DNA of 9,739 nucleotides from Accumulibacter sp. (GTDB lineage: Bacteria > Pseudomonadota > Gammaproteobacteria > Burkholderiales > Rhodocyclaceae). The stretch spans positions 1 through 9,739 of the forward strand of contig JAISQQ010000199.1 of NCBI GenBank assembly GCA_031274075.1, read 5' to 3'. Every line of letters starts with the position of its first letter. Position 1 is the first letter of the stretch. The notes beneath the pieces were generated by a model that did no database searches, was not told where the DNA came from, and was given only the letters and a program-made list of their open reading frames with translations. The translations under genes were made by a program, and so were the position numbers. Shown here piece by piece: positions 1-4,996 of this stretch.

Positions 1-240
1 CCGCCGGTCTACCCAGAGCAAAGCCGGCGGCTCGGCGAGCAGGGCCTCGTCGTGGCGCGCGTACTGATCGGCGCCGACGGCCGGCCCAAGGACTTCGCCA
101 TCAAGCGCTCCAGCGGCTATGTCCGGCTGGACAAGGTCGTCGGCGAAACAGTGATGCGCTGGCGCTACGTCCCCGGCATGCGCAACGGCGTCGCCGAAGC
201 CATGTGGTACGACGTACCGCTGAAGTTCTCATTGAAATGA
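1..240 (+). CDS. tonB: TonB energy transducer, C-terminal domain (5' truncated by window edge)
   Basis: The frame is open from base 1 to the TGA at 238-240 and encodes the last 79 residues of a TonB-family protein. It begins with the typical PPVYPEQSRRLGEQG stretch (YP motif), continues through the beta-rich core with V-x-V-L-I-x-A-D-G and an S-S-G-Y segment, and ends in VPLKFSLK, the usual C-terminal strand of TonB_C domains. TonB spans the inner membrane with an N-terminal anchor, which lies outside this window. Its periplasmic C-terminal domain pairs with the TonB box of outer-membrane receptors to transmit proton-motive force. It sits 44 nt before exbB on the same strand, the classical tonB-exbB-exbD order. 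The nearest receptor that could use it is the one encoded convergently at 6788-9034; that pairing is inferred. Confidence 0.9.
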   Translation, partial: PPVYPEQSRRLGEQGLVVARVLIGADGRPKDFAIKRSSGYVRLDKVVGETVMRWRYVPGMRNGVAEAMWYDVPLKFSLK

Positions 241-284
241 ACGAGAGAGCAAGAGAGAGAGAGAAAGAGAGAAAGGAATTCACG
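241..284 (+). repeat. GA-rich purine tract between tonB and exbB
   Basis: The 44-nt gap between the tonB stop and the exbB start is almost pure purine, with runs of GA dinucleotides from about 242 to 274, running straight into the exbB ribosome-binding site. It may serve as an extended, unstructured purine-rich translation-enhancing leader, or may simply be a slippage-prone simple repeat. The composition is visible; any function is inferred. Confidence 0.6.
272..277 (+). promoter_or_regulatory. Ribosome-binding site of exbB
   Basis: AAAGGA lies 7 nt before the ATG at 285. This fixes the exbB start there rather than at the in-frame ATG at 204, which lies inside the tonB C-terminal coding region and would add 27 unlikely residues rich in Arg and Glu. 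Confidence 0.7.
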
Positions 285-1034
285 ATGCACACCTGGAACC
301 TGGAACATTTCTGGACACAAGGCGACGGGATCATCAAAGGCGTCGCCCTGGCGCTGCTGCTGATGTCGATCCTGAGCTGGACGATCAGCCTGTACAAAGC
401 CTGGAGCCTGCTGCGCCTCTACCGGTCGCGGCGGCAAGCGGCGCGCTTCTGGCGACAGCCAGACTTCGCCGCCGCCATCGATTCACTGCCGGACGACGGC
501 CCGCTGCGCCAGCTCGCCGACGCCGCGCACCAAGCCCTGGCCTTCCACCGCCAAGGCGTGACGCAGCCCCCACCGCGAAGGCAAGAACAAGACGCGCGCG
601 ACCTCCCCACGCTGAGCGAATGGCTGGGCGACGCGCTGGCGCATCGCCAGGCGCGAATCGGCGCGTCCCTGCACAAAGGACTCGCGGTACTCGCCTCGGT
701 CGGCGCCACGGCGCCGTTCATCGGCCTGTTCGGAACCGTCTGGGGCATCCTGCAAGCCCTGCTGGCCATCGGTGTCTCCGGACAAGCCTCCATCGACAAA
801 GTCGCCGGCCCCATCGGCGAAGCCCTGGTGATGACCGCCTTCGGCCTGGCGGTGGCGATACCCGCCGTACTCGCCAACAACGCGCTGGCGCGCGGCAACC
901 GCGCCGTGCTCGAAGAACTCGACGATTTCGGCCAGCGCCTGCACGGCAGCCTGGTGCTCGGACAATGGTCGCACGGCGACGCCGCGCAGACCCCGCCGGT
1001 CACCCCCATCGCGGCCTTCGTCCAGAGAGCGTGA
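285..1034 (+). CDS. exbB: ExbB/TolQ/MotA-family proton channel subunit
   Basis: A 249-aa inner-membrane protein that, with ExbD, forms the proton channel energising TonB. The first membrane segment is at about residues 17-37, followed by a cytoplasmic loop of about 95 residues. Two further membrane helices, about 133-163 and 176-200, carry the family hallmarks: A-P-F-I-G-L-F-G-T-V-W-G (T151) and G-E-A-L-V-M-T-A-F-G-L-A-V-A-I-P (E179, T184). These match the conserved pore Thr and Glu residues of ExbB. The start at 285 is supported by AAAGGA 7 nt upstream. The stop TGA (1032-1034) overlaps the GTG start of exbD, so the two subunits are probably translationally coupled. The short C-terminal tail after residue 225 is not conserved-looking. 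It belongs to the tonB-exbB-exbD cluster; the promoter is outside the window. Confidence 0.93.
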   Translation: MHTWNLEHFWTQGDGIIKGVALALLLMSILSWTISLYKAWSLLRLYRSRRQAARFWRQPDFAAAIDSLPDDGPLRQLADAAHQALAFHRQGVTQPPPRRQEQDARDLPTLSEWLGDALAHRQARIGASLHKGLAVLASVGATAPFIGLFGTVWGILQALLAIGVSGQASIDKVAGPIGEALVMTAFGLAVAIPAVLANNALARGNRAVLEELDDFGQRLHGSLVLGQWSHGDAAQTPPVTPIAAFVQRA

Positions 1035-1474
1035 CCGTGGCCTACCGAAAACGCGCCGGCAACGGCAACGGCGGCAATAACGGCGAAGAAGGCGCGGTGA
1101 TGGGCGAGATCAACATGACGCCGCTGGTAGACGTGATGCTGGTGCTGCTGATCGTCTTCATCATCACCGTACCGGTGATCAACCACGTCGTGCCGGTCAA
1201 GCTGCCGCAAGCGAGCAGCGCACAAGCCGAAGCCGAGCCGGACACCGTGCACCTGAGCGTCGACGCCGAAGGCATCTATTTCTGGAACGAAATCCCGCTC
1301 GCCGACGACGCGCTGGACGAACGGCTGGCGCAAGCCTCCGGACAGCAGCCCCAGCCGCAGATCCACATCCGCGGCGACGCCCGCGTACCCTACGAGCGGA
1401 TCGCCCTCCTGATCGCCGCCCTGCACCGCGCCGGACTGGGAAAAATAGGCTTCGTATCGGAACCGCGGCCGTAG
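1031..1474 (+). CDS. exbD: ExbD/TolR-family biopolymer transport protein
   Basis: A 147-aa single-span protein with an N-terminal cytoplasmic tail rich in Gly/Asn (residues 7-20). The signature M-G-E-I-N-M-T-P-L-V-D-V-M-L-V-L-L-I is at about 24-41, where D34 is the protonatable aspartate of the ExbD helix. The periplasmic domain runs from about 52 to 147 and contains I-H-I-R-G-D and a Y-x-x-I-x-x-L-I-A-A-L-x-x-A-G segment. It works with ExbB and TonB to power outer-membrane receptors. The GTG at 1031 is chosen because it forms a GTGA overlap with the exbB stop and keeps the whole tail. A second in-frame GTG at 1037 is nearly equivalent, and an ATG at 1100 would still keep the transmembrane signature but drop the tail. 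No strong Shine-Dalgarno sequence is visible, consistent with coupling to exbB. Confidence 0.92.
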   Translation: MTVAYRKRAGNGNGGNNGEEGAVMGEINMTPLVDVMLVLLIVFIITVPVINHVVPVKLPQASSAQAEAEPDTVHLSVDAEGIYFWNEIPLADDALDERLAQASGQQPQPQIHIRGDARVPYERIALLIAALHRAGLGKIGFVSEPRP

Positions 1475-1479
1475 CGTGT

Positions 1480-1534
1480 CAGAGGGCAGTAATTCTTGCG
1501 GGCACTTCGCGCCCGGTAACTGAACTGTCCTCTG
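1480..1534. terminator. Nested inverted repeat after exbD, possible terminator
   Basis: CAGAGGGCAGT (1480-1490) and ACTGTCCTCTG (1524-1534) can pair over 11 positions, one of them a G-T wobble. They enclose a smaller stem, CGGGC (1499-1503) with GCCCG (1511-1515). The structure starts 6 nt after the exbD stop, in the gap between convergent genes, where a bidirectional terminator would be expected. There is no clear T-run on either side, so a classical intrinsic terminator is not demonstrated. CTGTCCT is also directly repeated as TCTGTCCT at 1525-1538, which may simply reflect local duplication. Confidence 0.3.
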
Positions 1535-1568
1535 TCCTCCGATTTTCGCGCGCCGCTCCCGGGCCGCG

Positions 1569-1604
1569 CCGCCAACAGGCGATGCAGCGCGGCTTTGTTG
1601 GCGG
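1569..1604 (-). repeat. Perfect 9-bp inverted repeat downstream of rsmG
   Basis: CCGCCAACA (1569-1577) and TGTTGGCGG (1596-1604) are exact reverse complements around an 18-nt loop. On the minus strand the hairpin begins 17 nt after the rsmG stop, so it may end or stabilise the long operon transcript, although no T-run follows. It lies entirely inside the ABC-ATPase-like remnant described separately. Two of the bases that differ from the intact ABC gene improve the stem: a G-T wobble becomes A-T, and an A-C mismatch becomes A-T. Confidence 0.35.
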
Positions 1605-1630
1605 GGGCGATAAATCCGGCATCAAGCATC
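1571..1630 (-). pseudogene. Fragment of an ABC-transporter ATPase domain (decayed remnant)
   Basis: Read on the minus strand, this stretch encodes L-D-A-G-F-I-A-P-A-N-K-A-A-L-H-R-L-L-A. It matches the L-D-E-A-T-A-S-L-D-P-A-N-E-A-A-M-Y-R-L-L-A segment after the Walker B motif of the ABC protein at 4993-6801, with a two-residue gap. Compared by eye, bases 1571-1609 match 5108-5146 at 33 of 39 positions without gaps, in the same codon phase. Similarity fades after L-L-A and before L-D. No Walker A, signature motif or complete Walker B is present, so this is at most a scrap of a second ABC gene, or a small duplication from the one upstream. It directly abuts, and slightly overlaps, the 3' end of rsmG. 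Confidence 0.45.
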
Positions 1631-2269
1631 GCCATTTGTCAAAATGACCAGATGTCGCGTTTCGGGCCATCCGGGGATCGCGCGTGTTTCCACGTCCAGC
1701 AGGCGGATTCCGGCGGGGAGCGTTGCCAGTTCCGTTTCCGGGTATCCTTCTTTCATGGCGAGCCAGAAGCCGCCGGGCGCGATGAGGCGCCGGGTCAGTT
1801 CGATGAAATTCCCAAGGTCGCAAAAGTAACGCGCAATGATGATGTCGTGGCGTCCCGTCAGCGACTCCACGCGGCCATGCCGGGGCGAGACTTTGGGGAG
1901 TTCCAGTTCGCTGACGGCTTGCTGTTGGAAGGCGACATTTTTCCGGCCGGCGTCGACCGTGACGACGCGCAGACGCGGGCGGGCCAGCGCCAGGGGAATG
2001 CCCGGCAGTCCCACGCCACTGCCGGCGTCGAGAAGCGTTGGCGGCGCGGCGGTTTCAGGAAAGGCGCGATCCAGCCAGGGCACGACGGTGAGCGCGTCAA
2101 GCAGATTGCGCAGCATGGTTTCCGCCGGATGTTTCGCGGAGGTGAGCTTGTGGGCGTGATGCCATTCCAGGAACAGCGCGCGATAGGCCATGAGTTTTTC
2201 CGCCGCGCCTCCGGGAAGTCGCAGCCCCAGTTCGGCAATGCCGTTTTGCAGTGTTTCAAGGTCGGTCAT
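1622..2269 (-). CDS. rsmG: 16S rRNA (guanine-527-N7)-methyltransferase RsmG (GidB), divergent
   Basis: A 215-aa Rossmann-fold methyltransferase of the RsmG family, which transfers a methyl group from S-adenosylmethionine to N7 of G527 in 16S rRNA. The SAM-binding motif L-L-D-A-G-S-G-V-G-L-P-G-I-P-L-A is at residues 79-94, followed by V-T-V-D-A-G-R-K at 103-110. A-R-Y-F (146-149) stands where the family usually has S-R-A-F, keeping the Arg (R147). The N-terminal N-L-L-D-A-L (55-60) replaces the more usual H-L-L-D-S-L. Length is close to the roughly 207-aa family norm. The start chosen is the ATG at 2269, overlapping the P-type ATPase stop by 14 nt. In-frame ATGs at 2281 and 2296 are alternatives created by a 15-bp tandem repeat. 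Transcribed last in the metal operon, it is away from the gidA/parAB context where rsmG is often found, so it could be an extra copy. Family assignment is firm; methylation of G527 is inferred. Confidence 0.87.
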   Translation of the reverse strand: MTDLETLQNGIAELGLRLPGGAAEKLMAYRALFLEWHHAHKLTSAKHPAETMLRNLLDALTVVPWLDRAFPETAAPPTLLDAGSGVGLPGIPLALARPRLRVVTVDAGRKNVAFQQQAVSELELPKVSPRHGRVESLTGRHDIIIARYFCDLGNFIELTRRLIAPGGFWLAMKEGYPETELATLPAGIRLLDVETRAIPGWPETRHLVILTNGDA

Positions 2270-4529
2270 TTCCCGCGCCATGATTTCCCGCGCCATCGGG
2301 CTGAAGCGCAGGGCCGGGAAGATATTCCTTTTCGAGCGTTTTTGCCGGTTCGGCGCCGTGTCGCAGAAGGCGCAGGCTGTTTGCGACGACGAGCAGCGTC
2401 GAGCCGAGGTCGGCCAATACGGCAATCCACATGCTGACGAGGCCGGAGAGCGCGAGCGCGAAAAAAGCCCCCTTGATGACGAGCGCGGCGATGATGTTCT
2501 GCACGAGCACCGCGTGCGTGGCTTTCGAGAGCCGCACGAATTTCGGGATTTTGCGGAGATCATCGTCCATCAGCGCCACGTCAGCGGCTTCGAGCGCCGT
2601 GTCGGTTCCCATCACGCCCATGGCGAAGCCGATATCCGCGGCGGCCAGCGCGGGCGCGTCGTTGATGCCGTCGCCGATCATGCCCACGAATTCTTTTTTA
2701 TTCGCGGTTCGCGGTGTTTTGAGTTCGGCGATTTTCCGGTATTTGTCTTCCGGCAGCAGTTCGCTGGCCACGGTTTCGATTCCGCTTGCGGCGGCAATGG
2801 CCTGCGCCGTCCGGTCGTTGTCGCCGGTGAGCATGACCGATGTAATGCCCAGGCTTTCCAATTCGGCCACCACCGCGCGGCTTTCCGCGCGCGGGGTGTC
2901 GGCGACGGCAAATAAGGCCAGTACCTGATGGGGACTGCTCAAAAAGACGACGGTCTTGCCCTGTTGTTCCAGATGGTCGGCGCGCGCGAGGGCTTCCGGG
3001 AGGAAAGCCTGCCCGGGCGTGAGTGTCCGGCGGCTGCCCAAGCTTAGCGGCAGCTCGCCGATCACGCCGCGGACGCCGCTGCCGGGGAGCGCGGCAAACG
3101 CCGTGACTTCCAGCGGGGGTAAGGTTTTCAGGGCCGCTCCCCGCGCCAACGCTTCGGAGACGGGGTGATTGGAGCAACTTGCCAGGGAGCGCGCGTATTG
3201 CAGGATGTTCGCCTGTTCCTGTTCCGGCGCGAAAACCTCGTGATCGGTACATTCGGGTTTGCCCCGGGTCAGGGTGCCGGTTTTGTCGAAAGCCAGCCGG
3301 GTGAGCTTCCTGCCCGTTTCGAGAAAGACGCCGCCCTTGACCAGAATCCCCAGACGGGCGGCGCGCGCCAGGCCGCTGACGATCGCCACCGGGGTCGAAA
3401 TGACAAAGGCGCAGGGGCAGGCGATGACGAGCAGCACCAGCGCCCGGTAGACGCAATCTCTCCAGGAGGCGTCGAAAAACAGCGGCGGCGCGATGGCTGC
3501 CACAACCGCCGCCGCGAAGATAATGGGCGTGTAGTAGCGGGCAAAGCGGTCGATGAAACGCTGCGTCGGCGCGCGCGCGCCCTCCGCTTCGGCGACGAGC
3601 TGGACGATGCGCGCCAGCAGCGTCTGTTGCGCCGCCGCCGTGACCCGGAATTCCAACAGGCCCGTTTCGTTCAGGGTGCCCGCGAACACGGCGTCCCCCA
3701 CCGTTTTTTCGACGGGCAGGCTCTCGCCGGTAATGGCCGACTGGTCGATGCTCGAATGGCCGCGCACGACCTCGCCATCGAGCGGGACGCGCTCGCCGGG
3801 ACGCACGCGCGCGATTTCTCCCGGCGTCACCTCTTTTGCCGCGACTTCCCGCCATTGTCCGTCCCGCATCGCGCTCACGGTCTCCGGCGCGGTTTCCAGG
3901 AGTTTTCCAATGGCGTTTCGCGTCCGGGTGACCGCCATGCTCTCCAGACGTTCCGCCAGGGTGAAAAGCGCCATGACCATCGCCGCTTCCGGCCATTGCC
4001 GCAGCAGGAAAGCGCCTGTGACGGCCACGGCCATCAGGGTGTTGATGTCGAGCCGTCCGGCAAGGAGCGCGCGCCAGCCCCGCGCGTAAACTTCCGTGCC
4101 GGCAAAAGCGATGCCCGACAAGGCCAGCAGGGGAGAAATCCATTCGGCGTATGGCAGCGTCGTTTCCCCGATGACTTCGGCGCCCAGCGCGAGAAGAACG
4201 GCCAGGATGAGCGGCCACCATTTTTCGGGCGATGCCGCGGCCGGAGCGGCGTTGCCGGTGGCGCAGCAGGCGCAGCAAGAGGCGGGCGCGGGAGCGGCGG
4301 GGATGTCCACCTCCAGGATGCGCGCCTTGTATTTCGCGTCGCGGATGACCGCGAGCATTGCCTCGTGGCGGGTTTGCCCGTCATCGAATTTCACCCTTGC
4401 CCGACCGGAGGCCAGCTCGACATCGACCTTCGTCACGCCGGGCAATTCCGAGAGACATCGTTCGACCCTGGAAGAACAGCAGCCGCATGTCATGCCGTCC
4501 ACCTGGATCGTCACTGTTGCAGTCGTCAT
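2256..4529 (-). CDS. P1B-2-type heavy-metal-translocating P-type ATPase (Zn/Cd/Pb exporter, ZntA/CadA-like)
   Basis: A 757-aa inner-membrane pump that uses ATP to expel divalent soft metals from the cytoplasm. An N-terminal HMA domain has G-M-T-C-G-C-C (C15, C18), then a linker with the cysteine cluster C-C-A-C-C (85-89). Core motifs in order: T-G-E-S (267-270), the membrane metal site C-P-C (371-373), D-K-T-G-T-L-T with phosphorylated D415, S-N-H-P (453-456), T-G-D (568-570) and G-D-G-I-N-D-A-P (619-626). K686 in the penultimate helix and D707 in A-D-L-G-S-T of the last helix are P1B-2 markers, pointing to Zn(II)/Cd(II)/Pb(II) rather than Cu(I), which would show other residues there. The ATG at 4529 overlaps the merR stop (ATGA) and has AAAGGA 8 nt upstream. 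The substrate among Zn, Cd and Pb cannot be fixed from sequence. Confidence 0.95.
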   Translation of the reverse strand: MTTATVTIQVDGMTCGCCSSRVERCLSELPGVTKVDVELASGRARVKFDDGQTRHEAMLAVIRDAKYKARILEVDIPAAPAPASCCACCATGNAAPAAASPEKWWPLILAVLLALGAEVIGETTLPYAEWISPLLALSGIAFAGTEVYARGWRALLAGRLDINTLMAVAVTGAFLLRQWPEAAMVMALFTLAERLESMAVTRTRNAIGKLLETAPETVSAMRDGQWREVAAKEVTPGEIARVRPGERVPLDGEVVRGHSSIDQSAITGESLPVEKTVGDAVFAGTLNETGLLEFRVTAAAQQTLLARIVQLVAEAEGARAPTQRFIDRFARYYTPIIFAAAVVAAIAPPLFFDASWRDCVYRALVLLVIACPCAFVISTPVAIVSGLARAARLGILVKGGVFLETGRKLTRLAFDKTGTLTRGKPECTDHEVFAPEQEQANILQYARSLASCSNHPVSEALARGAALKTLPPLEVTAFAALPGSGVRGVIGELPLSLGSRRTLTPGQAFLPEALARADHLEQQGKTVVFLSSPHQVLALFAVADTPRAESRAVVAELESLGITSVMLTGDNDRTAQAIAAASGIETVASELLPEDKYRKIAELKTPRTANKKEFVGMIGDGINDAPALAAADIGFAMGVMGTDTALEAADVALMDDDLRKIPKFVRLSKATHAVLVQNIIAALVIKGAFFALALSGLVSMWIAVLADLGSTLLVVANSLRLLRHGAEPAKTLEKEYLPGPALQPDGAGNHGAGNDRP
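2267..2296 (-). repeat. 15-bp tandem repeat duplicating the rsmG start codon
   Basis: On the minus strand the unit ATGGCGCGGGAAATC is followed immediately by ATGGCGCGGGAAATG, differing only at the last base. The two units yield three in-frame ATGs (2296, 2281, 2269), each of the last two preceded by GGGAA. The repeat lies within the 3' end of the P-type ATPase gene, read in another frame. Confidence 0.85.
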
Positions 4530-4996
4530 TTCCTTGTTCCTTTCAAATCGTTGATTTCCTGTTGTTTTGCCATTTCCGGCTGGATGGCGGAAAGAATCGG
4601 GCAGCACTCCGACGGATCGCACCCGTCCGGGCAGGTCGCCACGAGGCGGGCCAGCCGCGCGCGAATGCTTTCAAGGTGGGCAATCTGTTTTTCGATCTCG
4701 GCCAGCCGCCGGTTGGCGCGCTCCGTCGCGCACTTGGCATTGTCCGAGAGCTTGAGCAGATCGGAGATTTCCTCCAGGCTGAAGCCCAGTTCTTTCGTGC
4801 GCAGGATGAAGAGCACCTGCCAGATCGCGTTTCTGTCATATTCCCGATACCCCGAGGCGCTGCGTTGCGGGCGCGGCAGCAGTCCTTCGTGTTCGTAATA
4901 ACGCAAGGTCTCCGTCGTCACCCCGGTTTCCCTTGCCAGTTCCCCGATCGACATGCGCCGGGAGCCGCTTTTCTGGTCGTATCCGTATCCGTTCAT
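4526..4996 (-). CDS. MerR-family metal-responsive regulator (ZntR/CadR/PbrR type)
   Basis: A 156-aa MerR activator. The winged helix-turn-helix domain starts at M-S-I-G-E-L-A (15-21) and includes E-T-L-R-Y-Y-E-H-E-G-L-L (29-40) and G-Y-R-E-Y (49-53). A dimerisation helix follows at about 92-121. The metal-binding residues fit the Zn/Cd/Pb branch: C89 at the position of the conserved helix-start Cys, and a C-terminal loop with C122, C126, C131 and C132 (T-C-P-D-G-C-D-P-S-E-C-C-P-I-L). Proteins of this kind bind a dyad in an overlong promoter spacer and untwist it when metal binds. The gene overlaps the ABC gene by ATGA upstream and the P-type ATPase by ATGA downstream. There is therefore no room for the usual adjacent divergent promoter; the matching operator is about 4.4 kb upstream at 9431-9450. 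The first 14 residues (basic/polar) are an unusual extension; M15 at 4954 is the alternative start. Confidence 0.92.
   Translation of the reverse strand: MNGYGYDQKSGSRRMSIGELARETGVTTETLRYYEHEGLLPRPQRSASGYREYDRNAIWQVLFILRTKELGFSLEEISDLLKLSDNAKCATERANRRLAEIEKQIAHLESIRARLARLVATCPDGCDPSECCPILSAIQPEMAKQQEINDLKGTRK

Noticed and set aside
241..284. Promoter for exbB in the tonB-exbB gap
   Set aside because: Only 44 nt of purine-rich sequence with no -35/-10 pair; cotranscription with tonB is simpler.
419..1426. 335-codon minus-strand frame opposite exbB and exbD
   Set aside because: Low-complexity antisense translation; exbB and exbD show all conserved residues.
2698..4278. 526-codon minus-strand frame inside the ATPase gene
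   Set aside because: It is an alternative frame of the ATPase, extremely rich in Arg and Gly, with no family motif.
2256..4529. Copper (P1B-1) assignment for the P-type ATPase
   Set aside because: The last two helices show the K686 and D707 (A-D-L-G-S) markers of the Zn/Cd/Pb group and not the copper-type Asn/Tyr and Met/Ser residues.
3165..4898. 577-codon open frame on the plus strand opposite the ATPase and merR genes
   Set aside because: It is antisense to two genes with full motif sets, has no recognisable domain, and reflects high GC keeping stop codons rare.
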